A stretch of DNA of 64,000 nt, from NCBI GenBank assembly GCA_028281105.1, contig JANQKQ010000051.1, positions 1 to 64,000 on the forward strand, written 5' to 3'. The notes under the pieces are model-generated. The model was not told where the DNA came from. It did not search any database and saw nothing but the letters and a program-made list of their open reading frames with translations. Source of the stretch: Rhizobiaceae bacterium. GTDB lineage: Bacteria; Pseudomonadota; Alphaproteobacteria; Rhizobiales; Rhizobiaceae. Made by a program: the position numbers and the translations under genes. Below are positions 9,880 through 19,906 of the stretch, piece by piece; position 1 is the first letter of the stretch; each line of letters begins with the position of its first letter.

Positions 9880-12171
9880 TCAGTCTTGCAGGTAAGCCGC
9901 CCTGCCCTGTCTGTGCGCGGTCCATGGCCGGTTGGCGCCGGCATAGGCGGTGGTGACCCGCAATTCGACGCCGCTGCGCCGTTCCGACCGGCTTATAGTC
10001 GTTGACAGCGACCGCGCTTCGCCGTCGCGCGCGGTCACGTGAATGAGGTGGGTGCCGAACTCTTCCAACTGGCCACGCTTGACGATCAGCAGCGGCCGGG
10101 CGGCGGCGGGTCCACGGCAGTTCACCCAGCGCAGCCGCGGCGCCAGCAATATGTCCGCACTCCTGCATGCCTCGCCCAGCAGGTCCGGATCGTAGACCAC
10201 ATGGACGACCAGCCCCTGGCGGGTGCGCGCCACGCACTGGTCGCGATCGCACGGTCCCGCCGGATCGGGCTCTCCCGCCACATCGCGCGACCACGCGCGC
10301 AGCCATATTTCGGTGACAAACCGATTGCGGCGCGGGTAGAGCGGGGCCTGACGCCTGTCGCTGCCCAACACCGTCATCGCCCTGCCGCCCTCCGATAGCG
10401 CGATATCGGGCGGATCGACCCGGCCCGCCACCGCCGGTATCGCCGCCAGCACCAAGACGCCGGCAAGCCGCAGCCGCGATCGCAGCATGGTGAGCGCGAA
10501 CAGGCCGACCGCGGCCAGCACCACAAATGCCGGCGAGAGTTGTCCGATCACCCCGGCGCTGCCAAGCTGGTTGACGTTGTGCGAGACGGCCAGCACCAGA
10601 TCGATCGCGATTCCCAATGGCGCCAGCGCCAGCGCGGCGAAGCCAAACGGCATGAGCAGCACCGACGCCAGGGCAAGCGGCATTACCGCGGTCGAGACGA
10701 TCGGCATCGCGCCCAGGTTTGCAAGAAGGCCCAACGGCGCAACGCGATGGAAGTGCCAGGCGGCGAACAACGCGGTCGCAAGACCCGCCAGCAGGCTGGT
10801 GAACGCCAGCGCCGCCACATAGCGCAGCAGCCGGTTCGCGCGCACCGGCTCGCTACGGCCGGCACGCCAGCGATACCAGGCCTCGTAGCCCGAAACGATC
10901 GCCGCCACCGCCGCGAACGACATCTGGAACCCCGGCGAGAGCAGGCTCTCCGGCCGCAGCAGCAGGATGACAATGGCGGCGACCGACACGTTGCGCAGCG
11001 TGATCGCCCGCCGGTTCAGCAGAACCGCCAGCAGCATGACGGAGATCATGATCCAGGCGCGCTGGGTGGCGATGCCCATGCCGGAGATCACCAGATAGGT
11101 GCTGGCCGCGATGAAGCCGGCTGCGGCCGCCCATTTGTGTATCGGATGGTTGAGCACAATCGCTGGAAACCAGGCCAGGAGCGCGCGCACGCACCAGACC
11201 ACGGTCAGGGTGACCAGCGCCATATGCATGCCCGAGATGGCGAGTACGTGCGCAAGGCCGGACCGGCGCAGCGATTCCTGGGTCTCGCGGTCGATGCCGC
11301 TGCGGTCGCCGGTGATCAGCGCCACCGCCACGTCGCCGTTCTCGCCCGGCAGAACATCGCGGATATGGCTGGCGATGCGCTCGCGCACCGTGTTGATGGC
11401 GATGACGGCCTGCTGCGACGGGCTTGGCTGCGGCTCGATGCCCGCGGGCGACGGCGCGCCCATGAAGAAGCCGCTGGCTCCCTGGCCGGCAAACCACGCG
11501 TGAAACGAGAAGTCGTATCCACCCGGAATAGCCGGCCCGTTGACGGGCGCCAGACGCACCAGGCCGGCGATCGCTCCCCCGATCGCGATCGGCTCATGAC
11601 CGGCGGACGCCGAGGCGCGCACCCGTCGCGGCAGCGCCGGCGTACCGATCCCGTCGATCGAGATGGGCGCCATCAGATAACGCGGCGAGCCGCGCGAATT
11701 TCGGTCCACATTGAGCACCAGGGCGGTGATCTGCGCCGTGATCTGCTCGCCCAACACCGGCGTACCCACCCGCGCGACGCGCAGCTTGCCCGCACTCATG
11801 CCGGCCATCACCAGCGCAATGCACAGCGCCGCGGCCCACACCAGACCACGGTTGCGCAAACGGGTCAGCGCGACGCAAAGGATAACCAACACCGACACGG
11901 GCGCCGCCAGATATGGCTCAGCAGGAGCGAGGAAATACGCCGCCACGCCAAGGCCGACGAACACCGGCACGAAATGGAAGCCGGTACCGAATTGGGCTTC
12001 CTGGCGGATCTGGCGACCCAACCAGCCGCCCACATCCGCGAAGCGGTTGCCGGCCCGCATCGCGATTGCCCGCCAGGGTCCGCCCGGCCGAAACCGCTCA
12101 CCGGCGCGCTTGTGCGCCGCGCGTGCGTCCACCGCGCCCGGCTTCTGCGTGCTTGTCGGTTCGCGTTCCAT
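9880..12171 (-). CDS. comEC: ComEC/Rec2 family DNA-uptake channel protein
   Basis: Polytopic inner-membrane protein of the competence family that carries single-stranded DNA into the cytoplasm. The 763 residues show an N-terminal membrane part and DUF4131-like soluble region (about 60-230). The competence domain follows, with VALITGDRSGI, SGLAHVLAISGMHM and further helices (about 250-570), then a C-terminal tail. In full-length ComEC the C-terminal domain is a metallo-beta-lactamase fold; here it is short and I see no HxHxDH motif, as in many Rhizobiales. No other competence genes lie nearby. It is convergent with lexA and divergent from gltX. Confidence 0.9.
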   Translation of the reverse strand: MEREPTSTQKPGAVDARAAHKRAGERFRPGGPWRAIAMRAGNRFADVGGWLGRQIRQEAQFGTGFHFVPVFVGLGVAAYFLAPAEPYLAAPVSVLVILCVALTRLRNRGLVWAAALCIALVMAGMSAGKLRVARVGTPVLGEQITAQITALVLNVDRNSRGSPRYLMAPISIDGIGTPALPRRVRASASAGHEPIAIGGAIAGLVRLAPVNGPAIPGGYDFSFHAWFAGQGASGFFMGAPSPAGIEPQPSPSQQAVIAINTVRERIASHIRDVLPGENGDVAVALITGDRSGIDRETQESLRRSGLAHVLAISGMHMALVTLTVVWCVRALLAWFPAIVLNHPIHKWAAAAGFIAASTYLVISGMGIATQRAWIMISVMLLAVLLNRRAITLRNVSVAAIVILLLRPESLLSPGFQMSFAAVAAIVSGYEAWYRWRAGRSEPVRANRLLRYVAALAFTSLLAGLATALFAAWHFHRVAPLGLLANLGAMPIVSTAVMPLALASVLLMPFGFAALALAPLGIAIDLVLAVSHNVNQLGSAGVIGQLSPAFVVLAAVGLFALTMLRSRLRLAGVLVLAAIPAVAGRVDPPDIALSEGGRAMTVLGSDRRQAPLYPRRNRFVTEIWLRAWSRDVAGEPDPAGPCDRDQCVARTRQGLVVHVVYDPDLLGEACRSADILLAPRLRWVNCRGPAAARPLLIVKRGQLEEFGTHLIHVTARDGEARSLSTTISRSERRSGVELRVTTAYAGANRPWTAHRQGRAAYLQD

Positions 12172-12381
12172 CCCCCGCCGCGTCCCCTGTCACGCCTATG
12201 TTCGGCCGTTGAGTCCCGGCCGCACCGCGTCATGCTAACGCATGACGGTCGATCCGGCCAACTCCGGCCGCGCTGTCGCTCGATGCCGGTTTGACATTTG
12301 CCGCATGCTCGGCCAAATGCAGCCCATCATCGATCCGCGCCGGCGGCCGCACGGGCCAAACCGATAGAAAGCCGACCACCC

Positions 12382-13815
12382 ATGACCCCATCGCCTGCCG
12401 ACGGACCGGTTGTCACCCGTTTCGCCCCCTCGCCCACCGGCTATCTGCACATCGGCGGCGCGCGCACCGCCCTGTTCAACTGGCTGTACGCAGCCGGCCA
12501 CGGCGGCAGGATGCTGCTGCGCATCGAGGATACCGACCGCGAGCGCTCCACGCGCGAGGCGGTCGACGCCATTCTGGACGGGCTGACCTGGCTCGGCCTT
12601 GACTGGGACGGTGAACCGGTCTCCCAGGCGGCCCGCGCCGACCGCCATCGCGAGGTCGCCCAACAGCTGGTCGCCCAGGGCGACGCCTACTATTGCTACG
12701 CCACGCCGGAAGAACTGGCGCAGATGCGCGAACAAGCGCGCGCAGCCGGCAAGCCGCCGCGCTATGACGGGCGCTGGCGCGATCGCGACCCGTCGCAGGC
12801 GCCACCCGGCGTGCCCGGCGCCATCCGCATCAAGGCGCCGACAACCGGCGAAACCGTCGTCGACGATCAGGTCCAGGGCCGGATCACCTTTCCAAACAAG
12901 GACTTGGACGACATGGTGATCGCCCGGTCCGACGGCTCGGCGACCTATATGCTCGCGGTCGTCGTCGATGACCATGACATGGGCGTCACCCACATCATCC
13001 GCGGGGACGATCACCTGACCAACGCGGCGCGACAGACCCTGATCTACAACGCGATGGGCTGGCCGGTGCCGGTGATGGCCCATGTGCCGCTGATCCACGG
13101 GTCGGACGGCGCCAAACTGTCCAAGCGCCACGGCGCGCTCGGCGTCGATGCCTACCGTGCGATGGGCTACCTGCCGGACGCGCTGCGCAACTATCTGGTG
13201 CGGCTGGGCTGGGCGCATGGCGATGAGGAAATCATCTCGCGCGACGACATGGTGCGCTGGTTCGATCTTGACGCCATCGGCAAGGCGCCGGCGCGTTTCG
13301 ATTTCACCAAACTGGAAAACCTGAACGGCCACTACATCCGCGACACGCAAGACGGCACGCTCACCGAAACCTTGCTCGCCACCGCTCCCCATCTCGAGGG
13401 CGCGGATCATCTCATTGACCTCAACGATGACCAGCGCCGGCTTCTGCTCACGGCCATGTCGGGCCTCAAGGCGCGGGCTAAGACATTGATCGAACTGGCG
13501 AACTCGGCGCGTTTCCTGTTCGCTGAGCGGCCGCTGAGACCCGATAACAAGGCCGCGGCGATACTGGCCGACGGCGGCGATGCCATGCTGGGCGAGCTGC
13601 TGCCAACGCTGGAAGGCCTGGCCAGCTGGTCGGCCGAAAGCGTTGAGAACAGTATCCGCGAGTATGCCGAAGCGGCGGGAACCAAGCTGGGAAAGATCGC
13701 CCAGCCCCTGCGTTGCGCACTCACGGGCACGACCACTTCGCCGGGGGTGTTCGACGTGATGGCGGTGCTGGGCCGGCAGGAATCTCTGGCGCGGCTGAGC
13801 GACCGGCTGCGCTGA
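12382..13815 (+). CDS. gltX: Glutamyl-tRNA synthetase
   Basis: Charges tRNA-Glu, and often tRNA-Gln in organisms using GatCAB. It has 477 residues, a class I synthetase with the HIGH-type motif [13 protein letters not shown] (residues 19-31) and the KMSKS-type KLSKRHG (245-251), followed by the anticodon-binding helices. Start ATG at 12382 (MTPSPADG); an upstream in-frame ATG at 12298 gives a non-conserved Pro/Ala-rich extension. Alphaproteobacteria often carry two gltX genes; which paralogue this is cannot be told here. The comEC-gltX-gltA neighbourhood is conserved. Confidence 0.95.
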   Translation: MTPSPADGPVVTRFAPSPTGYLHIGGARTALFNWLYAAGHGGRMLLRIEDTDRERSTREAVDAILDGLTWLGLDWDGEPVSQAARADRHREVAQQLVAQGDAYYCYATPEELAQMREQARAAGKPPRYDGRWRDRDPSQAPPGVPGAIRIKAPTTGETVVDDQVQGRITFPNKDLDDMVIARSDGSATYMLAVVVDDHDMGVTHIIRGDDHLTNAARQTLIYNAMGWPVPVMAHVPLIHGSDGAKLSKRHGALGVDAYRAMGYLPDALRNYLVRLGWAHGDEEIISRDDMVRWFDLDAIGKAPARFDFTKLENLNGHYIRDTQDGTLTETLLATAPHLEGADHLIDLNDDQRRLLLTAMSGLKARAKTLIELANSARFLFAERPLRPDNKAAAILADGGDAMLGELLPTLEGLASWSAESVENSIREYAEAAGTKLGKIAQPLRCALTGTTTSPGVFDVMAVLGRQESLARLSDRLR

Positions 13816-14048
13816 CGGCAAAGAGCCAGATCGCCAGGCTGCGGCCAATGGTCGACCCGCGCCCACCTTGTCAGTGACAGGTAAATCGGCTAGCTAAAGC
13901 GGGTTCCAAGCTGTTTGCGCTGCAACATGCCGGCCTCCTCCCCGGCCCATTGCAAACAACCTCACAAGGCGACAATGCAACGCACGTGGGTGACCTGCGC
14001 GGCGCGGCTGGAACCTCATGCAGGCTGGTACACAAGGAGTACGTGCAC

Positions 14049-15341
14049 ATGGCGGACAAAAAGGCCACCCTCTCCATCGGTAAGGAAAGCTGGGAGTTTC
14101 CGATATACGGCTCGACGCTGGGCCCGGAGGTGGTCGATATTTCGTCCCTGTACACGCGATCGGGTCGTTTCACCTATGACCCCGGCTTCACCTCGACCGC
14201 CTCATGCGATTCCGACATCACCTACATCGACGGCGATGTCGGCATCCTGCTGCACCGCGGCTATCCGATCGAGCAGTTGGCCGAGCACGGTGATTTTCTC
14301 GAGACCTGCTACCTGCTGCTGTATGGCGAGCTGCCGAACAAGGCGCAGAAGGCCGATTTCGACTATCGGGTAACCCACCACACCATGCTGCATGAGCAGA
14401 TGAGCCGGTTTTTCACCGGATTCCGCCGTGACGCGCACCCGATGGCGATCATGGTCGGCGTGGTCGGCGCGCTTTCGGCGTTCTACCACGATTCCACCGA
14501 CATCTCGGACCCGCATCAGCGCATGGTGGCGTCGCTGCGCATGATCGCCAAGATGCCGACCATCGCGGCGATGGCCTACAAATACCATATCGGCCAGCCG
14601 TTCGTTTATCCCAAGAACGATCTCGACTACGCGGCCAATTTCCTGCGCATGTGCTTCGCCGTGCCCTGCGAGGAATACAAGCCCGAACCGGTACTGGCGC
14701 GCGCTATGGACCGCATCTTCATCCTGCACGCCGATCACGAGCAGAACGCGTCCACCTCGACGGTCCGGCTGGCCGGCTCATCGGGCGCCAACCCGTTCGC
14801 CTGCACCGCCGCCGGCATCGCCTGCCTGTGGGGACCGGCTCACGGCGGCGCCAACGAGGCCGCGCTCAACATGCTCCAAGAGATCGGCACGCCCGATCGC
14901 ATCCCCGAATTCATCGAGCGGGCCAAGGACAAGGACGATCCGTTCCGGCTGATGGGCTTCGGACACCGGGTCTACAAGAACTACGACCCGCGCGCGAAGA
15001 TCATGCAGAAGACCACCCACGAGGTCCTCGCCGAGCTGGGCAACCGCGGCGACCCGCTGCTCGACGTTGCGATGGAACTTGAAAAAATCGCTTTAACCGA
15101 CGAATATTTCATCGAAAAGAAGCTTTATCCAAACATCGATTTCTACTCGGGCATCACGCTGAAGGCGCTCGGCTTCCCGACCACCATGTTCACTGTGTTG
15201 TTCTCGCTGGCGCGTACCGTCGGCTGGATCGCCCAGTGGAAAGAGATGATCGAAGATCCCAAGCAGCGCATCGGCCGCCCGCGCCAGCTCTACAACGGCG
15301 AAGTCCAGCGCGACTATGTACCGCTGACCAAGCGGGGCTAG
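14049..15341 (+). CDS. gltA: Citrate synthase (type II)
   Basis: Condenses acetyl-CoA and oxaloacetate at the entry of the TCA cycle. The 430-residue protein matches the Gram-negative hexameric type. Active-site stretches are [19 protein letters not shown] and [12 protein letters not shown]. The ATG at 14049 follows AGGAG by a good distance; an upstream frame from 13950 is ignored. A weak promoter candidate, TTGTCA (13868) with TAGCTA 17 bases on, lies about 160 bases upstream. A repetitive double-hairpin element follows its stop. Confidence 0.98.
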   Translation: MADKKATLSIGKESWEFPIYGSTLGPEVVDISSLYTRSGRFTYDPGFTSTASCDSDITYIDGDVGILLHRGYPIEQLAEHGDFLETCYLLLYGELPNKAQKADFDYRVTHHTMLHEQMSRFFTGFRRDAHPMAIMVGVVGALSAFYHDSTDISDPHQRMVASLRMIAKMPTIAAMAYKYHIGQPFVYPKNDLDYAANFLRMCFAVPCEEYKPEPVLARAMDRIFILHADHEQNASTSTVRLAGSSGANPFACTAAGIACLWGPAHGGANEAALNMLQEIGTPDRIPEFIERAKDKDDPFRLMGFGHRVYKNYDPRAKIMQKTTHEVLAELGNRGDPLLDVAMELEKIALTDEYFIEKKLYPNIDFYSGITLKALGFPTTMFTVLFSLARTVGWIAQWKEMIEDPKQRIGRPRQLYNGEVQRDYVPLTKRG

Positions 15342-15342
15342 A

Positions 15343-15438
15343 GCACATCCAGGATAAGTGGATACCGGTTATCCGTTCGGATGTGCGCAAGGTAAAACCT
15401 GGAGCCCGGTTTTGATTCAATCAAAACCGAATAGGCTC
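15343..15438. repeat. Double-hairpin palindromic repeat (RIME-like) between gltA and lpxB
   Basis: First hairpin: GCACATCC (15343-15350) pairs with GGATGTGC (15379-15386), and inside it GGATAA (15352-15357) pairs with TTATCC (15369-15374). Second hairpin: GAGCC (15402-15406) pairs with GGCTC (15434-15438), around a perfect 10-bp stem CGGTTTTGAT/ATCAAAACCG (15407-15416 and 15420-15429) with loop TCA. Layout and words resemble the short palindromic intergenic repeats of Rhizobiales genomes. Lying between convergent genes, it may also end both transcripts. Confidence 0.7.
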
Positions 15439-15441
15439 TAG

Positions 15442-16590
15442 CTACTTGCGCCCGGCCAGTTCGAGCACCTTCGCCGCCGCCCTCTGACCCGGGTTTTTCT
15501 CGCTGGCGATCTTCTCGCGCAACAGGCGAAAGCCCTCGATCTGTGCTTGGCGGGCCGGGCCTTCGCGCATCAGCACCTCCAGATTGCGGGCGAGATATCG
15601 CGGGTTGGCGAACTCGTTGAAGCGTTCGGGAATGATCACTGAATCGGTGATCAGATTGACCAGGTTGGCGGTCCAGCCGCTGATCAGAAAGCGCAGCGGC
15701 ATGGCCAGCGGATCGAGCTTGTAGATCGAAACCGTCGGAATCGAATGCAGCCCCAGCTCCAGCATCACCGTGCCCGAGCAGGCAAGCGCGACATCGGCGC
15801 CGGCGAACGCGCGGGCTTTCGCCGCTTTTGAGGTGACGACCGTCGCGCGCACGGGCCAATCCGCAACTTGGTCGCTGATCTTTTCCGCCAAGTGATCGAC
15901 CGCCGGCAGCACGGCCTTGAATTTCCGGCCGCGCCCGCGCATCGCCGACAGCGTATCGCGCATGATCGGCATCAGCCGCTTGACCTCGCTCATGCGCGAT
16001 CCCGGCAGCAGCAGGACCGTGGGCACGGCGGCAGGACGGCTGCGATCGATGGGCGGGAACTCGTCTAGCCGTGCGGACAGCGGATGGCCGACGAACGTGC
16101 CCGGTGGCCCGTCCAGTTCGGCCAGAACGTTCGGCTCGAACGGCAGGATGGTCAGCACGTGGTCGATATAGGCCTTCATCCCGGCCGCCCGGCCCGGACG
16201 CCAGGCCCATACGCTGGGGCACACATATTTGACGATCGGCACGCCGGGCAGGCGCGGCCGGATGCGCTTGGCTACGGCGCGGCTGAACTCAGGACTGTCG
16301 ATGAGCACCACGATGTCGGGCCTGAAGCGCACGGCCTCGCGGGCCGTCTGCCGCACCCGCGCCATCAGTTTCGGCAACCTGGCGACGATCGCGCTCACAC
16401 CCATGATCGACAGCTGCGAGATGTCGAACAGTGACTGCACGCCCAGCGCCGTCATCCTCTCGCCGGCGAGCCCCGCCGCCTGCACAGGCGCGCCGCCCGA
16501 CTGCAGCGCACGCAGAAGATCGGCGCCGAGCAGATCACCGGAGGCCTCGCCGACCACAAAGAAGATCTTCAGTGGTTCCCGCTCGCTCAT
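15442..16590 (-). CDS. lpxB: Lipid-A-disaccharide synthase
   Basis: Joins UDP-2,3-diacylglucosamine and lipid X (2,3-diacylglucosamine 1-phosphate) into the lipid A disaccharide at the inner face of the inner membrane. The 382-residue GT-B glycosyltransferase begins with FFVVGEASGDLLGADLL and has the LPGSRMSEVKRL and SGTVMLELGL segments of the UDP-sugar site. Its ATG overlaps the lpxI stop (ATGA). It is the last gene of the long minus-strand envelope cluster and is convergent with gltA. Confidence 0.97.
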   Translation of the reverse strand: MSEREPLKIFFVVGEASGDLLGADLLRALQSGGAPVQAAGLAGERMTALGVQSLFDISQLSIMGVSAIVARLPKLMARVRQTAREAVRFRPDIVVLIDSPEFSRAVAKRIRPRLPGVPIVKYVCPSVWAWRPGRAAGMKAYIDHVLTILPFEPNVLAELDGPPGTFVGHPLSARLDEFPPIDRSRPAAVPTVLLLPGSRMSEVKRLMPIMRDTLSAMRGRGRKFKAVLPAVDHLAEKISDQVADWPVRATVVTSKAAKARAFAGADVALACSGTVMLELGLHSIPTVSIYKLDPLAMPLRFLISGWTANLVNLITDSVIIPERFNEFANPRYLARNLEVLMREGPARQAQIEGFRLLREKIASEKNPGQRAAAKVLELAGRK

Positions 16591-17504
16591 GAGCCGGCAG
16601 CCGGATCGCCCGCGGGCGAGGAATTGCGGTAGCCGTAGATGTAGATGCCGCGCCGGCGGGCATGGGCAAGAGTATCGCCGCGCTCCAGGATCAGCGACCG
16701 GCCCGCGTCGAGCGCGATGCCGTGGAGACCGGCTTCCGCAACCCCGGCAATCGTCTGTGGACCGATGGCCGGCAGATCCGCCCGCATGTCCTGACCGGGC
16801 TTGGCAAGCTTGACCAGCACTCCGTTTTTGCCGGTGGTCGGCATGCGCCCGGCCAGCCGCAGCGCCGCGATGCGTTGGACCAGCCCGTCGGTGCCCTCCA
16901 CGCCTTCGACTGCAACCACCCGGCTGGCCTCCGCGACCGCGGCCTGGCCGATGTCAAGCGCGCCCAGCGCCCGACAGGCCTTGGCCGCCAGCTCGATGTT
17001 GGCGCGATCGGCCTTCGATGGGGTCTTGCCGACGATGCGGCCGTCGCCCGCGAGCAGCTGCGGCGCCACCTCGTGTGCGCCTACCACCTCGATGCCCTCG
17101 GCTTCAAATATGGCGATCATCCCCGACAGGAGCGTGTTGTCTCCGCCCAGCATGGCCGCAAGCACCCTGGGTAGCGATTTGACGCCCCCCCAGTCCAGCT
17201 TCAGCTTGAGTGGGTCGGGCCGCGCCTTGACGCCACCGGCGAACACCACCCGCTCGATACCCCGACCCTTGAGCAGGCGGAACAGCGTGCCGATCTGCCC
17301 CCAGGCCAGATAGGCGTGATCATAGGCCTCGACGGCCGGCTCGGCTTCCCCCTCGATGCCCACCAGGAACGGGCTGGCGCCCGCCTCGATCGCGCCGTTG
17401 GCCAGTTCGATGGGCAGACTGCCGTAGCCGGCGATGATGGCGATTGGCGCGGTGCGCGCATCTGTGGAAGAAGCGGGTGGGGATTTGTCGGGATTACCGG
17501 CCAC
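16587..17504 (-). CDS. lpxI: UDP-2,3-diacylglucosamine pyrophosphatase
   Basis: Hydrolyses UDP-2,3-diacylglucosamine to lipid X. LpxI is the alphaproteobacterial replacement for LpxH. The 305-residue protein (DUF1009 family) has IAIIAGYGSLPIELA near the N-terminus, a basic middle region (VKARPDPLKLKLDWGG), and the conserved C-terminal stretch ADLPAIGPQTI. The start is GTG at 17504, with AGG about 10 bases upstream. It lies between lpxA and lpxB, matching its place in the pathway, and overlaps lpxB by four bases. Confidence 0.95.
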   Translation of the reverse strand: MAGNPDKSPPASSTDARTAPIAIIAGYGSLPIELANGAIEAGASPFLVGIEGEAEPAVEAYDHAYLAWGQIGTLFRLLKGRGIERVVFAGGVKARPDPLKLKLDWGGVKSLPRVLAAMLGGDNTLLSGMIAIFEAEGIEVVGAHEVAPQLLAGDGRIVGKTPSKADRANIELAAKACRALGALDIGQAAVAEASRVVAVEGVEGTDGLVQRIAALRLAGRMPTTGKNGVLVKLAKPGQDMRADLPAIGPQTIAGVAEAGLHGIALDAGRSLILERGDTLAHARRRGIYIYGYRNSSPAGDPAAGS

Positions 17505-17519
17505 GGTCTCGACCTATCG

Positions 17520-18314
17520 TCACGCGCGCGGCGTGCACAGCGCCCGATCTCCACTATCGCGAATGAAATCGATGATCGACCGGCACACCGGGTCGGCGGC
17601 GATCTCGCCGTTGATCTGGTCGATCGCCTCGACCACAGTGGTGTCGGACGAGAACAGCTGCTTGTAGAGCCGACGGGCGTGATGAATGCTCTCGCGCGCG
17701 ATCCCAGCCCGTTTCATCCCGATCACATTGAGCCCGCCCAGACCGGCCCGGTTGCCCAGCGCGATACCGAACGGGATCACATCGTTTTCCACGCCGGCCA
17801 GGCCGCCGATGAAGGCGTTGCGGCCGATGCGGCAAAACTGGTGAATGCCGGCACCGCCGCCGATGATGACATCGTCGTCGACCTGGCAGTGGCCCGCCAA
17901 CATCACATTGTTGGAGAAGATCACCCGATCGCCAATCAGGCAGTCATGCGCCACATGGGCGTTGGCGAGAAAGACGCATCCATCGCCGATAACCGTGCGG
18001 CCCTTGTCGCCGGCAGTGCCGGGGTTCATCGTCACCCCTTCCCGGATGACGCAGTTGCGGCCGATGACCAGTTCGGTCTCCTCGCCCGCATATTTCAAGT
18101 CCTGGGGCTCGTGGCCGATCGACGCAAACGGGAATATGCGCGAGCCCTCGCCGACGGTGGTCTTGCCGTACACCACCGCGTGCGAGTGCAGGCGCACGCC
18201 CGATCCGAGCCGCACCCCCGAACCCACATGACAGAACGGGCCGATGACGACGTCGTCACCGAGTTCGGCACCATCCTCGATCACCGAGGAGGCGTGGATA
18301 CGGGCGGCCATCAT
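17520..18314 (-). CDS. lpxA: UDP-N-acetylglucosamine acyltransferase
   Basis: Adds a 3-hydroxyacyl chain to UDP-GlcNAc, the first lipid A step. The 264-residue protein is a left-handed beta-helix of hexapeptide repeats (I-x-x-x-x units from about residue 5 to 185) followed by a helical C-terminal domain. The catalytic His region is visible as [14 protein letters not shown]. The start ATGATG overlaps the fabZ stop. lpxD-fabZ-lpxA is a near-universal Gram-negative order. Confidence 0.97.
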   Translation of the reverse strand: MMAARIHASSVIEDGAELGDDVVIGPFCHVGSGVRLGSGVRLHSHAVVYGKTTVGEGSRIFPFASIGHEPQDLKYAGEETELVIGRNCVIREGVTMNPGTAGDKGRTVIGDGCVFLANAHVAHDCLIGDRVIFSNNVMLAGHCQVDDDVIIGGGAGIHQFCRIGRNAFIGGLAGVENDVIPFGIALGNRAGLGGLNVIGMKRAGIARESIHHARRLYKQLFSSDTTVVEAIDQINGEIAADPVCRSIIDFIRDSGDRALCTPRA

Positions 18315-18772
18315 GCTTCGTCCGGATCGACCATCATCGCGCCGATCGCTGCCTCTGCGACTTTGTCGTCACCGACCAGCGCCACACCGTCGAACTTGAA
18401 GATGTTGCCGCGCTGGCGGGTTTTGGTCACATGCAGTTCCAGAACGTCGCCCGGCAGCACGGGCCGGCGGAACTTCGCCGAATCGATGGTCATGAAATAG
18501 ACCAGATTGGGCCTGCCGCTGGAGTGGGTGCGCGAACAGATGGCGCCGGCGGTCTGGGCCATCGCCTCGATGATCAGCACGCCGGGCATAATCGGATTGC
18601 CGGGGAAGTGGCCGTTGAAATACGGCTCGTTCAGGGTCACGTTCTTGATCCCGGTCGCTCGTCTGTCGGCGTCAATGTCGATAATGCGGTCCACCAGCAG
18701 AAACGGATAGCGGTGGGGCAGTAAGGCGAGGAGTTCGTCGATCTCCACCCGTTCAAGTTGTACTTCACCCAT
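18311..18772 (-). CDS. fabZ: 3-hydroxyacyl-ACP dehydratase
   Basis: Dehydrates 3-hydroxyacyl-ACP in fatty acid elongation and so competes with LpxA/LpxD for the same substrate pool. It has 153 residues with the hot-dog-fold motifs [13 protein letters not shown], the catalytic His in [14 protein letters not shown] and Glu in IIEAMAQ. I start at the ATG at 18772 ([12 protein letters not shown]), because a longer frame to 18844 would overlap lpxD and adds a basic, non-conserved leader. Confidence 0.96.
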   Translation of the reverse strand: MGEVQLERVEIDELLALLPHRYPFLLVDRIIDIDADRRATGIKNVTLNEPYFNGHFPGNPIMPGVLIIEAMAQTAGAICSRTHSSGRPNLVYFMTIDSAKFRRPVLPGDVLELHVTKTRQRGNIFKFDGVALVGDDKVAEAAIGAMMVDPDEA

Positions 18773-18818
18773 GGCCTTGTCTGCCCTCAAACCTCGTCCC
18801 GTGCCGCCCGCTTCGCGT

Positions 18819-19862
18819 TCATTCGTCCTTGCCCTTGCGGGCATCGCGCATCCGCCGCGCGGCGGCGCGCATCCACTGGCTCGCCGGGATCGCCGGATAG
18901 CCCATCACCCTCTCGCCCGCCGCCACGGTGTTGTGGACACCCGACCCGCCACCGACCTGGGCGCCGTCACCGATGGTGATATGGCCGACAATGCCGGCCT
19001 GTCCGCCGACAATGACATAATCGCCCAGGGTGGCGCTGCCCGAAATGCCGACCAGGCCCACGATGATGCAGTGGCGGCCGATCACCACGTTGTGTCCGAT
19101 CTGCACCAGATTATCAATCTTGGTGCCCTCGCCGATCACCGTATCCCGGTTGGCGCCCCGGTCAATCGTCGAATTGGCGCCGATTTCCACATCGTCCTGG
19201 ATAACGACCCGCCCGATCTGGGGGATCTTGCGGTGTTTGCGCTCGGCGGTGGCATAGCCGAAGCCGTCCTGGCCGACGCTGGCGCCGGCATGAACGATCA
19301 CCCGGTCCCCCATCAGCGTATTGGTTACGGTGGCCCGGGGACCGATGGCGCAGTTGCGGCCGATCTGCACACCTGCGCCAACCACCGAGCCCGCGAGTAT
19401 ATGGCTGCCGGCGCCGATGGCGGCTTGCTTGCCGATCACGGCGCCCGCCTCGACCACCACATCGTGTTCCAGCGACGCGCCCTCGCTGACGTGAGCGTTT
19501 GGCGAAACGCCCGTCTCGCCGGTCACCGGCTGCGGCCGCAGCGCGGTCGGAAACAACAGGCTGAGGGCCGCGGCATAGCCCTGTGACGGCTTGTCGTGCA
19601 CCAACAGGGTAAGGCCGGCGGGCGCACGGTCGATGAACCTCTCGGCGCAATAGACGGCGCTCGCCTTGGTGGTGGCCAGATGGTCAAGATATTTCGCGTT
19701 GTCCAGAAAGGTGACGCAGCCGGGTCCTGCGGCCTCGATCGGGCCGGCCGAGGTGATCTGCAGTTCGTCGTTGCCCGCTCCGCCTACGCTTGCGCCGGTT
19801 CGCTCGGCCAAGGCCGCCAGCGACCATGGGCCGGTCGGGACAAAGAAACTGTGGGTGTTCAT
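18819..19862 (-). CDS. lpxD: UDP-3-O-(3-hydroxyacyl)glucosamine N-acyltransferase
   Basis: Third committed lipid A step. The protein has 347 residues: a uridine-binding N-terminal domain (about 1-105), a left-handed beta-helix of hexapeptide repeats (about 110-310) and a C-terminal helix ending in many Lys/Arg. I chose the ATG at 19862 ([11 protein letters not shown]); a longer frame would run into bamA. There is no strong ribosome binding site, so translation may be coupled to bamA, whose stop is 44 bases away. Confidence 0.96.
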   Translation of the reverse strand: MNTHSFFVPTGPWSLAALAERTGASVGGAGNDELQITSAGPIEAAGPGCVTFLDNAKYLDHLATTKASAVYCAERFIDRAPAGLTLLVHDKPSQGYAAALSLLFPTALRPQPVTGETGVSPNAHVSEGASLEHDVVVEAGAVIGKQAAIGAGSHILAGSVVGAGVQIGRNCAIGPRATVTNTLMGDRVIVHAGASVGQDGFGYATAERKHRKIPQIGRVVIQDDVEIGANSTIDRGANRDTVIGEGTKIDNLVQIGHNVVIGRHCIIVGLVGISGSATLGDYVIVGGQAGIVGHITIGDGAQVGGGSGVHNTVAAGERVMGYPAIPASQWMRAAARRMRDARKGKDE

Positions 19863-19906
19863 GAACGCTGCACCATGGGCGCTCGTGCGCGCCTCAAGAC
19901 AATCGA

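Noticed and set aside
9880-12171. comEC as evidence for a competence locus
   Set aside because: comEC sits alone, and this gene is widespread in Rhizobiales without nearby competence genes, so no system can be claimed.
10540-12294. 584-codon plus-strand frame
   Set aside because: Antisense shadow of comEC, rich in Arg, His and Gln; no ribosome binding site or known domain.
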